The notes under the pieces were generated by a model. That model saw only the letters and a program-made list of their open reading frames with translations, had not been told where the DNA came from and did not search any database. The position numbers were made by a program, and so were the translations under genes. 61,021 nt of DNA from Fidelibacterota bacterium (lineage in GTDB: Bacteria; Fidelibacterota; UBA2242; JAFGTP01). Positions 29,001-37,900 of this stretch are shown piece by piece (position 1 is the first letter of the stretch; each line of letters begins with the position of its first letter). The DNA is taken from positions 1 through 61,021 of the forward strand of contig JAFGTP010000006.1 of assembly GCA_016934035.1 (NCBI GenBank), in the 5' to 3' direction.

Positions 29001-29379
29001 TGAGTTCACTTTTACCTCAACAGCGCCAACACTGGGTGATGAAGAACTGGCCAAGGAACAGGTAAAAATGATCAATGTTTTCCCAAATCCTTACTATGCA
29101 AATAATGATTTAGGTACAACTCGTTTTGATGATTATGTGACCTTTACTCATTTACCTGAAAAAGCAACTGTTAGAATTTTTAGCCTTTCTGGTATTCAGG
29201 TACGAGTTCTGGAAAAGAATGATCCGACTCAGTTCCTTGAATGGGATCTTCAAAATGAAGCAGGTCTTCCGGTAGGTAGCGGAATGTACATTGCTTACAT
29301 CGATCTTCCTGATCTGGGTAAAGAGAAGGTGCTTAAACTTGCCATCATCCAAAAAGAACAAATTCTTGAATATTATTAA
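26020..29379 (+). CDS. Large secreted protein with C-terminal T9SS type A-like sorting domain
   Basis: 1119 residues with a signal peptide (about 1-22). Two Asp-rich calcium-loop-like segments occur: DVDGDGQYNGNDY (about 191-203) and DVNRNGIDDADDY (about 338-350), resembling EF-hand/dockerin loops. A fibronectin-III-like region with GYAFEGYNVYQL lies near 545-560. The C-terminal ~90 residues (VFPNPYYANN, then VRIFSLSGIQVRVL and GSGMYIAYI) resemble a type IX sorting domain, with a short extra tail. It is co-directional with the receptor upstream (41-base gap) and the PorV-like gene downstream (47-base gap). Function not recognised. Confidence 0.75.
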   Translation: MKKFKIVMTLLIVIGLAMGLMAREPEGFVPTPLAKTSLNQTNRTMSNISNWGYWMYSTGKSAQKPNGNSGGVYPRGTAGAIYQDGLVWGGKFAGQSNDIRLGGVTYSIGTVGGWINADGTAASPSDPRVKIWRIRPDWETLTYDQVRQDAMELNELEKPGDVTDAMCQAVIDQYKEDWENWPVDLGAPYIDVDGDGQYNGNDYPGIADADQVVWLVTNDLDRTACLSLGGSEPMGIELQITAWAYAQPGARLGQIVFKKYKFINKSGQDITDVYVSQWCDPDLGSASDDYVGCDTTLSLGFAYNGGPTDNDYTSFGLAPAAIGYDFFQGPLVDGVAGQDVNRNGIDDADDYAVFDLKQVGPGKVNLPMSSFGWFAAGSPISDPTLGEYEGTLQWYNLMSGYKPTDDVLNPSPWTLGNIEGNPTTKFPLAGDPVAGTGYIDGADSYFPPGDRRMCLTSGPFNFPNGATQEVVVAVVGGLGDNNLSSLADLKLTDEIAQTLYNKAFAGIPKAPKGPEAGVIPFEDEIIIDWGSNLTAVAATEDPVIAGYAFEGYNVYQLPSASSSIDEALKIATFDLVNGVTTIMGKKFLSQYGAEVLVPVQKGLDNGVKRFMKIEKDYITGKPLYEGKTYYFAVTAYNYNAAPTLIEAQTLESAMIGQSVTVQESKPGDQMSEEHGNVFEITHNGPSDGQVSVQVIDPNKLTGESYTVFFELDLDTNSATYNEYVWGVKDASGNVKFHGQPQAASLDAATDAPIFDGVQVRVSGPALGVKAIYETDADGNIVDPKVTPFFGASLGTTGYLLSNRYGGIDNAGTSRDFDRFNYWGMDDLEIDFTEQSLTWDYINETVHMDPATGSATYAPFSMYRYVFATNTKLRLFAGYWDADGSGTWNMPYNEDGTPQWEGPIYHAPSYEPVYAWVGADASGIEIPYDPAKEAQYIADNSLLTSAGATWGGGNHPVIHYPYVTATLFTMYLDGATPPFGHKVYFALNKPNTDQDEFTFTSTAPTLGDEELAKEQVKMINVFPNPYYANNDLGTTRFDDYVTFTHLPEKATVRIFSLSGIQVRVLEKNDPTQFLEWDLQNEAGLPVGSGMYIAYIDLPDLGKEKVLKLAIIQKEQILEYY

Positions 29380-29426
29380 GATTAAGAATTTAATTGGTAT
29401 GATAAATTTAAAAATAGGAGTATAAA

Positions 29427-30482
29427 ATGAGGATTGGAAATACAAATAGGATATTAGCTATATTCCTGATATTGGCAATGACAACTTCGTTGCTGGTAGC
29501 AGGCGATCCTGCCCGAGTCGGAACTTCCAGCGGAGACCAGGTAAAAGTGCCGGTGGGAAGCAGAAATCTGGCTATGGGTGGAGCAGATATTGCTTCAACG
29601 AAGAATATTGATGCGATTTTTTGGAACCCGGCCGGTTTAGGTGAATTACAATCTGGAAATGTTGCCGGTTTATTTTCCAGCCAGAGACTGATTGCAGATA
29701 TTAGTACAAACTATTTTGCAATGGGTTTTAATGTTGGTATCGGAGTTCTGGGAATCAGTTTGAAAAGTTTTAACTTTGGTGATATTGATGTAACCACCGT
29801 TGAAAACATGGACGGTACCGGCGAAACTTTTAGCCCGACCTATGCAACTGGAGGAATTACTTTTGCCAGAGCTTTAACAGACAAAATTAATTTTGGTGTT
29901 ACAGGAAAAGTGGTTTATGAAAGTATTCCGAGAGCCAACGCCACTGCGATGGCAGTTGATTTCGGAATTCAGTACAAAGACCTGTTGGATGTAACCGGTT
30001 TAAACCTGGGACTATCTGTTAGAAATGTGGGTTCTGATATGAAATATGATGGATCAGCATTTTTGAATGAAGCTGAAGATGTTATACCTTCAGCGACAAC
30101 TAGTTATACAGACTTTAGAAAAAAACCGGTCCTAGATTCTCCCCTGCCAACAACCATGGATATGGGCCTTTCCTATATTCTTCCTGTCGGCGTAGGCAAT
30201 TTGACCCTGGCTGGAAATTTTCAGCATAACAACCTGGAAAATGACCAGATCATGTTCGGAGGAGAATTTGAATTCTCCAAGATGTTGTTCCTGAGAGCAG
30301 GATATGGCTACACAATGGAAGATGCCGATTATGAAGATCTTGGTGTTAATGTATATGGTTTGTCACTCGGATTGGGATTTAACTACAGTCTGATGGGGGT
30401 AAACACTATTTTTGGTTATACCTACAGACCCGCTGAATACTTTGAAGCAAACAATACATTTACAATTGGTTTTGAGTTCTAA
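29427..30482 (+). CDS. PorV/PorQ-family outer-membrane protein
   Basis: 351 residues, signal peptide (about 1-25, ending LLVAG). The early motif VGSRNLAMGGADIASTKNID and IFWNPAGLGELQSG is typical of PorV/PorQ and related FadL-like barrels, which in the type IX secretion system shuttle cargo from the translocon to the cell surface. The C-terminal strand ends in F (TIGFEF). It follows the T9SS-tailed protein and is closed by a strong terminator at 30522. Family assignment is good; a dedicated role for the neighbouring cargo is inference. Confidence 0.8.
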   Translation: MRIGNTNRILAIFLILAMTTSLLVAGDPARVGTSSGDQVKVPVGSRNLAMGGADIASTKNIDAIFWNPAGLGELQSGNVAGLFSSQRLIADISTNYFAMGFNVGIGVLGISLKSFNFGDIDVTTVENMDGTGETFSPTYATGGITFARALTDKINFGVTGKVVYESIPRANATAMAVDFGIQYKDLLDVTGLNLGLSVRNVGSDMKYDGSAFLNEAEDVIPSATTSYTDFRKKPVLDSPLPTTMDMGLSYILPVGVGNLTLAGNFQHNNLENDQIMFGGEFEFSKMLFLRAGYGYTMEDADYEDLGVNVYGLSLGLGFNYSLMGVNTIFGYTYRPAEYFEANNTFTIGFEF

Positions 30483-30521
30483 TATAAATTAGATCTTAAT
30501 AACAGTACTAGTCTCCATTCG

Positions 30522-30549
30522 AAAAAGTCCGGCTTCTGCCGGACTTTTT
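30522..30549 (+). terminator. Rho-independent terminator after the PorV-like gene
   Basis: Perfect 12-base inverted repeat AAAAAGTCCGGC/GCCGGACTTTTT with loop TTCT, ending in a T-run. It is symmetrical, so it could also stop transcription from the minus strand. Confidence 0.92.
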
Positions 30550-30924
30550 CATTTACTCAAAAAAATTACCCCAGACACCACAATAGAGTTTATAGTGATT
30601 TTCAAAAATAATGTCCGAAAATTATAATTATAAACACGAGATAATATTGTAGGACAATTTTGAAAATCGTTTAGTAATTTTGCCGGGAAGAAAAATTTTT
30701 CGACTGCGAGGATAATCAAATTTTCCTATCGGATAAATTTGATAAACAAGTAAAATACTTGTTCTACAAATACGCATCGGACATTTGTTTTGCAAAAGTC
30801 GATGTACTCTGGGTTTGATTGGCTTTATGGGGTTTTTTAGGTGGGAAAATCGCTCCGGAAAAGTAGATTGCCAAAGTCAAGGGCCCTGGGGGCATTTTGT
30901 GATCAATACCATACAACCGGGGGG
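30550..30924. other. Intergenic stretch, no gene seen
   Basis: 375 bases between the terminator and the end of the HAD gene. A perfect inverted repeat AACAAGTA/TACTTGTT with an AAA loop lies at 30745-30763. The last ~140 bases (30785-30924) are clearly richer in G and C (runs GGGCCCTGGGGG and CCGGGGGG) than the AT-rich part before, and contain no family-like coding sequence in any frame. It may be a gene remnant; no function is claimed. Confidence 0.4.
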
Positions 30925-31521
30925 TTATTCTGGTTGGGTAGTCAAAGTCCTGACGTCAAATACTTTCATGCCAGCCTCTCTGGCGGCGGTGATGCCCATC
31001 TCACCATCTTCAAAAACCAGGCAATACTGCGGCTTGACTTTCATGCGGTAAGCAGCGTAGAGAAAAATATCCGGGTTCGGCTTGCCGGCTACCGGGTCAT
31101 CGGAGGTGATGACAATATCAAAATACCGGGCGATCTGAATGGCTTCCAGTGATGTGAGGACATTTTGGCGATTGCCGCCGGAAGCAACGCACATGGGCAG
31201 CACGCTATGGTACTTTAAGACAATATCCACCACGGGTTGCACAGCTTTGACAAAACGCAGCTTTTCCAGGCTTCTGGCGTGTTTTTTGGCCACAAATTCA
31301 TCCGTATCAATATACTTTTCAATCGAAAATTCTTCCAGATATTTGAGCAGAGTCTCTTTGATGGGAACACCGGCATGTTGTTCCAGCCAGGAGACCGGAC
31401 AATCCAAATCGTATTCCTGAAAGGTTTCCTGCCAGGCCTGCCAGTGTGCAGGCATGGAATCCACCAGTGTGCCATCGCAATCAAAAATCAATCCTTTTAT
31501 GTCTTCATCTATTGGTATCAT
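30925..31521 (-). CDS. HAD-superfamily hydrolase (beta-phosphoglucomutase/sugar-phosphatase-like)
   Basis: About 198 residues. Motif I is GLIFDCDGTLVDSMPAHWQAW near the start, with nucleophile Asp and the DxD pair; motif III/IV are seen as KPNPDIFLYAAYRM and VFEDGEMGITAAREAGM. This pattern is typical of sugar-phosphate phosphatases and mutases of the YqaB/beta-PGM subgroup. The start is set at 31521 (or 31524) because AGGAG lies at 31527-31531; the longer frame to 31590 lacks one. Substrate not readable from sequence. Confidence 0.85.
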   Translation of the reverse strand: MIPIDEDIKGLIFDCDGTLVDSMPAHWQAWQETFQEYDLDCPVSWLEQHAGVPIKETLLKYLEEFSIEKYIDTDEFVAKKHARSLEKLRFVKAVQPVVDIVLKYHSVLPMCVASGGNRQNVLTSLEAIQIARYFDIVITSDDPVAGKPNPDIFLYAAYRMKVKPQYCLVFEDGEMGITAAREAGMKVFDVRTLTTQPE

Positions 31522-31721
31522 CATGGCTCCTTTCAACGCTGTAAAATACAATTGAGGGATGAAAAAAAACAGGTTAATTCTTGATAACATTTCAGATACT
31601 CTAAAATGAATAGCGGAAAAACAGTGGAAATTTATTTTTTAAGACGATAAATATTAGTAATATACTCATTGTGAGAAAATTGAGCCTTTCAGCATTGTAT
31701 GGAATTGAAATTTAAATTTTA

Positions 31722-32444
31722 ATGAAAAAACTAATTTTAATCGTCATTGTTATTTTATTCCGGGATTTTGCCTTTTGTGATGATACGTTCGGCAAAGAAT
31801 ATTTACATTACAAAAATTCTATTGTAAATATTTTTAGTCTGGAAACACAGAAAGATCTGTTGATTTTTGGTGGCTTTTCTTTGCCGATTGCTTTCTTTAT
31901 TGATGATGCGGTCAAGGCTTTTTCTCAGGAAGAGGGCTTTTATGGTCGGGATATTTCAAGGATAGGTGATTTGTATGGCCATCGGCTGGGGTATTTTGCT
32001 GTTGTCAGTGGTATGGTCATCAGTGATATTGCCATGAGGACCAGTCCGGAGCATTCGCTGGCGTCATTACGCCTCATTGCAGAAGGTGTTTTTGGCGGGC
32101 AATTGGTCGTGGAACAATTGAAAATGATTACCGGCAGAGAGCGTCCGAATGGGGCCGATTTCAAGTCCTTTCCCTCCGGCCATGCCGCCGGTTCTTTCGG
32201 GTTGGCCACCTGCCTCAACGCCATCTATGGAAAGAAAGTCGGCCTTCCGGCTTATGCCATGGCTGTTTTTGTGGCCACCAGCAGAATTCAGGATAACAAA
32301 CATTATCTTTCTGATGTCATTGCCGGCGGATTGATCGGAACAATGGTGGCCCGTGGTTTTTCCGGTGAATACCGCTCAAACTGGAGGCTCGATCCGCAAA
32401 TATCCACACGGGGCATCGGGATGACTTTGAGTATTAATTTTTAG
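31722..32444 (+). CDS. PAP2-family phosphatase
   Basis: 240 residues with an N-terminal signal-like segment and hydrophobic stretches. The three motifs of the acid-phosphatase/PAP2 superfamily are present in order: KMITGRERP, PSGH (with FPSGHAAGSF) and SRIQDNKHYLSDV. The final residues end in F (GMTLSINF). Likely acts on a lipid phosphate, such as undecaprenyl or phosphatidylglycerol phosphate, at the envelope. It precedes rsgA by eight bases. Substrate is inference. Confidence 0.85.
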   Translation: MKKLILIVIVILFRDFAFCDDTFGKEYLHYKNSIVNIFSLETQKDLLIFGGFSLPIAFFIDDAVKAFSQEEGFYGRDISRIGDLYGHRLGYFAVVSGMVISDIAMRTSPEHSLASLRLIAEGVFGGQLVVEQLKMITGRERPNGADFKSFPSGHAAGSFGLATCLNAIYGKKVGLPAYAMAVFVATSRIQDNKHYLSDVIAGGLIGTMVARGFSGEYRSNWRLDPQISTRGIGMTLSINF

Positions 32445-32452
32445 GAAATCAA

Positions 32453-33517
32453 ATGGAACTATATGATTTAGGATTAACGGAATGGTATTTGGATGACCGG
32501 CAGGAATTGGAAACTGGTGACCTTGGCCGGGTTATCAGCGTAAATAAGGACAATTATACTGTTCAGAACACCTTCGAGTCTTTTGCGGCAGAAATCACGG
32601 GACGCATTCGTTATAATGCCGAATCAAAAATGGATTTGCCGGCAGTGGGAGACTGGGTCAAAATCCAAAAATATGATGAACTGGCTATTATCAGTGATAT
32701 TTTACCGAGGAAGACAGAATTAAAACGGAAAACAGCTGGAAAACGAGTCGATTATCAAATGATTGCAACCAATATCAACACAGCCTTCATCATGCAATCG
32801 CTGGATGTCAATTTCAATATTAATCGCCTGGAACGCTATCTGACCATGGTCCATGAAAATGACATTGAGGCTGTAATTTTGTTGAGTAAAAAGGATCTGC
32901 TGAACAATGAAGAACTGCAGGAAAAAATATTGCAAATCCGGGAACATGGGATTATGGAAGAGGTCATTCCATTTTCCAATAAAACTCTGGAAGGGATTGA
33001 CCGGTTTCAATCAAAACTGATAAGGGGACATACATTTTGTCTGCTTGGCTCATCAGGTGTTGGGAAAACAACCCTGATCAACCGACTCATCGGAGAAAAT
33101 CTTTTTGAAACCGGAGAGATTCGTGAAAAAGACCAGAAAGGACGCCATACAACAACCATCAGGCAGTTGGTTATTTTGCAATCAGGAGGGATGATCATTG
33201 ATACGCCCGGTATGCGAGAATTGGGGAATATTGATATTACCACAGGCATAAAAAAAACCTTTAATGAAATTGAAGAATTGAGCAAATTGTGTAAATTTAA
33301 AAACTGCACCCATACCCAGGAACCCAAATGTGCTGTTTTACAGGCGGTTGCCGATGGGTCCGTTACTTCGGCCCATTATCAGAATTATCTGAAATTAAAA
33401 AGAGAAACCCGGCACAATGAAATGTCCTATGCGGAAAAGAGAAAAAAGGATAAGGATTTTGGGAAGATGACCCGAAAAATTATAGAAGAAATCAAGACCC
33501 GGAAAGGCAACCGGTAA
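32453..33517 (+). CDS. rsgA: Small ribosomal subunit biogenesis GTPase RsgA
   Basis: 354 residues. Circularly permuted GTPase: N-terminal OB-like domain (about 15-90), then G4-like LLSKKDLL, G1 P-loop GSSGVGKTTLINRLIG, and G3 DTPGMREL downstream, which is the permuted order. The C-terminal zinc site is CKFKNCTHTQEPKC. It promotes late 30S maturation. Co-directional with the PAP2 gene and ended by the terminator at 33521. Confidence 0.95.
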   Translation: MELYDLGLTEWYLDDRQELETGDLGRVISVNKDNYTVQNTFESFAAEITGRIRYNAESKMDLPAVGDWVKIQKYDELAIISDILPRKTELKRKTAGKRVDYQMIATNINTAFIMQSLDVNFNINRLERYLTMVHENDIEAVILLSKKDLLNNEELQEKILQIREHGIMEEVIPFSNKTLEGIDRFQSKLIRGHTFCLLGSSGVGKTTLINRLIGENLFETGEIREKDQKGRHTTTIRQLVILQSGGMIIDTPGMRELGNIDITTGIKKTFNEIEELSKLCKFKNCTHTQEPKCAVLQAVADGSVTSAHYQNYLKLKRETRHNEMSYAEKRKKDKDFGKMTRKIIEEIKTRKGNR

Positions 33518-33520
33518 ATT

Positions 33521-33550
33521 AAAAAGCCCCATGATGAAATGGGGCTTTTT
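33521..33550. terminator. Bidirectional terminator between rsgA and the DUF3467 gene
   Basis: AAAAAGCCCC and GGGGCTTTTT pair with an ATGATGAAAT loop; A and T runs on each side allow termination for both converging genes (rsgA on +, DUF3467 on -). Confidence 0.9.
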
Positions 33551-33562
33551 AGTTGAATTATT

Positions 33563-33880
33563 TCAATTTGGCAGATGACCCTTTTTTGTGGAGTTGGGCG
33601 GAAAACCCAGGGCGACGCTGTTATCCGGGATCGCACCAAAAGTTGCTTCATATTTTTGAATATTTTCCTGCAGAATTTTAACAAAGTTTTTCGCATGAAT
33701 CGGTGTCATTATTACACGGCTCTTCACTTTGGCTTTGGGTCTGCCCGGAGTAATTCTGGCAAAATCAAATATGAATTCCGCACCGGAATGGGAGACGATT
33801 GTGAAATTACTATAGGTTCCATCGGATTGCTCCTCAGGAATTTCGATTTGTAATTGTCTTTTGTTATCTTTCTCTTCCAT
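33563..33880 (-). CDS. DUF3467 domain protein
   Basis: 105 residues. The sequence follows the DUF3467 pattern: SNFTIVSHSGAEFIFDFARI, GRPKAKVKSRVIMTPIHAKN, then a helix with LQENIQKYEATFG. Family function is unknown. It is the second gene of a two-gene minus-strand unit, 11 bases after the zinc-ribbon acidic protein. Ends near a bidirectional terminator. Confidence 0.85.
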   Translation of the reverse strand: MEEKDNKRQLQIEIPEEQSDGTYSNFTIVSHSGAEFIFDFARITPGRPKAKVKSRVIMTPIHAKNFVKILQENIQKYEATFGAIPDNSVALGFPPNSTKKGHLPN

Positions 33881-33891
33881 TTCATTTGCTC

Positions 33892-34455
33892 TTAATAATC
33901 ATCGTCGTCGTCATAACTAAAATCATCGTCGTCGTCATCGTCATCGTCATCATAGTCATAATCGTCGTCATCTTCACCTTCATCTTCCGGAAATTCATCT
34001 TCCAGGTCATCAGGATATTCTCCTCCCAGTTCATGAGAGAAATTGTCGCTCAGATCAACAACGTCTTCATCCATTGGATAGGCATCATCGTCAATCGCAA
34101 CTTCATCATCGAAAATATTCCAGGATTCTTGTGCCACGTTTTCTTCCTCCATACTTTCATTTAGTTCTGTATCATCTTCAAACTCGTTCCAGATTTCATT
34201 TTTGGTATCAAATTCATCCGGAGTGAGATCTATTTCTTCACTGTCATCTTCATTCATGACCATCATCTCTTCACCATAAACATCAAAATCCAAAAAGTCA
34301 AGATCTTCAACAATATCATAATAAACGAGAAGTTCTAAAAAATCGGCGTATTTACGGTTTCTGAATTTCGTTTTGCAATAGGGACAAACCAACGCTTGTC
34401 TCAGCATTTCTTCATCTAGTTCTGCTCCACAGGCCGGGCAAAATAAATCGTCCAT
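33892..34455 (-). CDS. Zinc-ribbon protein with long hyper-acidic tail
   Basis: 187 residues. N-terminal zinc ribbon from CPAC (C6, C9) and CPYC (C24, C27), within DDLFCPACGAELDEEML and ALVCPYCKTKFRN. From about residue 50 on, Asp and Glu dominate, ending in a nearly pure Asp run with FSY and a final DDDDDY. The tail is encoded by a GAT/GAC triplet repeat (33898-33980 region). No known family is recognised; an acidic tail may mimic nucleic acid or bind basic proteins, but that is inference. Coupled with DUF3467. Confidence 0.65.
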   Translation of the reverse strand: MDDLFCPACGAELDEEMLRQALVCPYCKTKFRNRKYADFLELLVYYDIVEDLDFLDFDVYGEEMMVMNEDDSEEIDLTPDEFDTKNEIWNEFEDDTELNESMEEENVAQESWNIFDDEVAIDDDAYPMDEDVVDLSDNFSHELGGEYPDDLEDEFPEDEGEDDDDYDYDDDDDDDDDDFSYDDDDDY

Positions 34456-34914
34456 TTATTCTCCTATTTCTTTCAGTGTTCAATAATCCATTTGCGTGAG
34501 AAAAATTTGTATATTCATGTTTAAATGATAAAACCTTTACTGATTTTCTGTGAATATAAGGTTTGCACAATTAGGATTCAAAGGGTTCTTATACAAATAT
34601 CCTCTCATTTTATTTCAAAATGTCAAAAATTGGGCTCATTCTGAATTAGTCCAACTATATTGCATTTTATTTTTATATGCAATTGTTTTTTTAGATTTTT
34701 TTATGCAGTTGAAATTTTGGTGTAACATGCAAAATTACCAGTTAGTTAGATAGAAAAATAGGGGATAATTTTTCATATTTCAAGAAGCTGTGAAAATAAT
34801 TCCAAATATTTTCAAAATAAATGTATCAGTAAAATCAAGGGTAAATCAAATTGTCAGAATTTACAAAAACCCTTTTTCCTGCAGTCTTGGACCTGCCAAT
34901 ACCCCAAAAGTTCC
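34456..34914. other. AT-rich intergenic stretch
   Basis: 459 bases between two minus-strand genes. No ORF here resembles a protein family; a 67-codon open frame on + has a shifting, low-complexity composition and no ribosome-binding site. It should hold the promoter for the zinc-ribbon gene near its low-coordinate end and the 3' end of the LptD transcript, but no clear hairpin terminator was found. Confidence 0.4.
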
Positions 34915-37900
34915 TTAGTAATAGGCGCTGCGGCTTCTGCCACCTCTTTCTTCGTGCTTTAAATCTCTCAGCACCGGCGCTTTGGCGCGAATGAGGAAAG
35001 TCCACTGCTTGCCATAGCCTGTCGGAACATAGCTGAAGGAGTACTCCCAGCAATGTAAATCTCTTTCAACGGAGAACCTTTGTCCGTACAATGTTCGTTT
35101 GATTAAATCCATACTGGCTGTGTAGCTGATGTTCCAGTTTTTGGTAAGGTTCAGTTTTGCATTGAGGTTCATGGTAAAGTTTTCATCTTTTGAAAGGGGA
35201 TTGATTTTAGACAGAGAATAGCGAAAAGTCATGTTGGCGGACCATAACCCGCTGGACTTCTGACCGGATCCGCCGGCCAGTCCGCCCCGGCTTTCTTCAT
35301 CCGGAGTGTTCTGAAGGGTGTCTTCCTGGGTGGATAACTGGCCTCCAAAATCAGTGCTTTTTATGGAAATTCCGGTGGAGGCGCTGACCTGGGTCATGCG
35401 GGGTACAGGAATGCCGTAAAAGGTCTTATTCCATTGGTCTTCACGACGATTCCAAACTTTATTGTATTTATAGGGATCATGGGTCATTGAAATATCCATG
35501 TCCAGATTTTTGAGCTTTGTACGTAGTGAGGTTCGAAGGGGAGACCATTTCATGCTGTCGGCCGCAAAATTATGGCTGGTACTGATATTCATCGTCAGCA
35601 GATCCAGTTTTTTCTCTTCGCCATCTTTTTCGGTTTTTGACTGGAAACTGTTGCGCAATGAAATGGACATGGTTTTGGATTCTCCGGAAGGAGTGGAGCC
35701 GATGAGGGTTGATGCAAAGGGATCATATTTTCGCTTGACCTTGTTGGTGTCCAGATAAGGCGTGACATATTCCGGGTCCCAGCCAAAAATTTTCTGAGTA
35801 AAATCAGGACGGTAACTCAAATCTACAGAAGGTGTTAAAACATGACGAATGGCGCGCAGGCTTCCGATTTTTATTGGGAAGAGACCATAAATTTTGGTAT
35901 TAAGCCCCAATGACATGCTTCCGGTATGCCTGGGGAAAAAACCGGTGCGCGTGACTGTACGGACCTGATTATCAACAAGCACTACCTGGCCTGTTTCATC
36001 ATAGAGGGGCTTTTCCATTTCAAATATCCAGTCTTCACTAAGATTCATGTTTTGGGTCAGGGAAAAGTAGGATAAGAGTTTCTGTGAGCTGTTTACTGAG
36101 ATGCTGTTCTGCACGCCGTTTTTCATCTCATTTTTTTCCAGCCACAAAGAATCGGCATTGGTAACTTCAGACTGGTAGTAAATATCCTGTTTATTAATAA
36201 TCCTGGAATTGACGCTGTAGCGAATTTCATTATACCACCTGGCTTCACTGGCCGACTGTGAGGATCGCAGGGGGACCAGTCTTTCGGTTGATCGTCTGAA
36301 AGAAACACTGGGGAAAGTCCTGTTGATATAGGCGATTTTGTTGCCATCTCTGGTGGGTGTTTCTTCTTTTTTGACCTTTGCCTGGAGGTTGATGGTCTGG
36401 CTGGCATTGGCGCTCATTCCATAGGGCGTGTTTCGCCAACTTTTTGAATAGGTTGCGTTGCTGATCATCTGTTGATTGAGACGGTCTTCGAGGTCCAGTC
36501 CGTTTTTTCGTAGGTATTGATCGTTGCTGACAAATTTGCCGCTGGCGCGAAAGGAAGCGGTGGGAGAAATTTTATGATTGTGGTCAATTGAAACCTGGTA
36601 GATTTTTTCCGGACTGGTTTGCCAGGCCATATTGTGGTAGGACAATTGAATTCTTCCATCGAGGTGATATCGCAGTTTGTATCGATTGGTGAGGTTAAAG
36701 CGGACGCCCTTTTCATCAAAAAAATCAGTGGTCAGTTTGAAGTCAGTATAGTCATTGGTGGCCCAGAAATAGCCCAATCCGCGTAGGTAATTGCCAACAT
36801 TGCTGTTGTTGCCATAGGTGGGCATAATCCAGCCGCTGCGCCGGTTGCCGCCTTTGTTGGGAATGACGGCGAAGGGTAAAGCCAGGAGGGGAATATCATG
36901 AATATACATGACAATCGGGCGGGCGAAGATTTTATCTTTTTGAATCATTTTCATTTTTTTACTTTGAAAATAGAAATGCGGATGTTCAGCATCACAGGTA
37001 GTAAAGGTACCATCATCAATATAAAAGGTTTTTTTGCCTTTCTTTTTGATATTTTCGCCGTAGTAGTAGCCGTCGTCCATATGTGTCCGACCGTCAAAGA
37101 TTCGCCCGCGCTGGGTTTTGATGTTGTAGACCACTTCTTTGCCGGTAAAGGGCTCCCTGCCTTTTTGTGTCATCGTGGGCCATGAAGCATCTACGGAATC
37201 CGAACGGGATGGGTCTTCCGGAAAGGCAAACAGCAGATTATCGTCCCAGTGGACTTCTATTTTTCCAGCTTTCAGCTCTGCGTCTTGGTAATGAACGGAG
37301 GCATTTTTCAGCAAGTCTGTTTTCCGGTCGGTTACGTGGTAATCAATGCGTTCGGCAGCATAGATGACAGAAGTATCCATGCTTTCGTTGGTCGAATGAG
37401 GGACAAATTCACCTTTGGTGCCGCCGATGATGGAAATTTTGCCTAAGGCTTTTTCATAAAATTTCATAATGACAGTATCACCGCTGGCGCTGTTAGTCCC
37501 CTGTAGGATGCTGTCATCTTTGACATTGTAAAAACTGGTGGCCATTCCGGAAACCCGTATGGAATCAATCTTTCCTTTTTCAAAATAAATTTCCATCAGT
37601 TTGCCGGTCATTTCATCCCGGACTTCAACTGAATCGGGAAAAGCCTTGAGGGTATCGGCTTTGGGTATGGGTAAATAGGCCATGGAAATAGCAGTGGTGA
37701 TAGCCCGGCCAATGATGTAAATATGTTGGATTTTACCGTCAACCAGGCCGGCCTGTATCTCATCGCCCTGAAGGTCCTGTTTTTGGTTCACGACTTTGGG
37801 ATTGCCAGTCAGGCGTACAGTCCCGGCTGAATCGTTGTAATTGGCACTGTCGGCATAGGCGGTAATACTGTCCTGGAAAATGCGAACATTACCGATGGAA

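Noticed and set aside
30745..30763. Inverted repeat AACAAGTA/TACTTGTT as a MarR-type operator
   Set aside because: It is not near a promoter or a gene start and has no relation to the TACTAATTAGTA core.
33898..33980. Short repeated units as a CRISPR array
   Set aside because: The repeat unit is a three-base coding repeat (GAT/GAC), with no spacer pattern and no cas genes nearby.
33886..34164. A 92-codon + strand ORF of almost only Ile and Val
   Set aside because: It is the antisense of the GAT/GAC repeat of the acidic protein; composition is a mirror artefact, not a membrane protein.
34550..34753. A 67-codon ORF in the AT-rich gap before LptD's end
   Set aside because: No ribosome-binding site or family resemblance, and low-complexity codon use.
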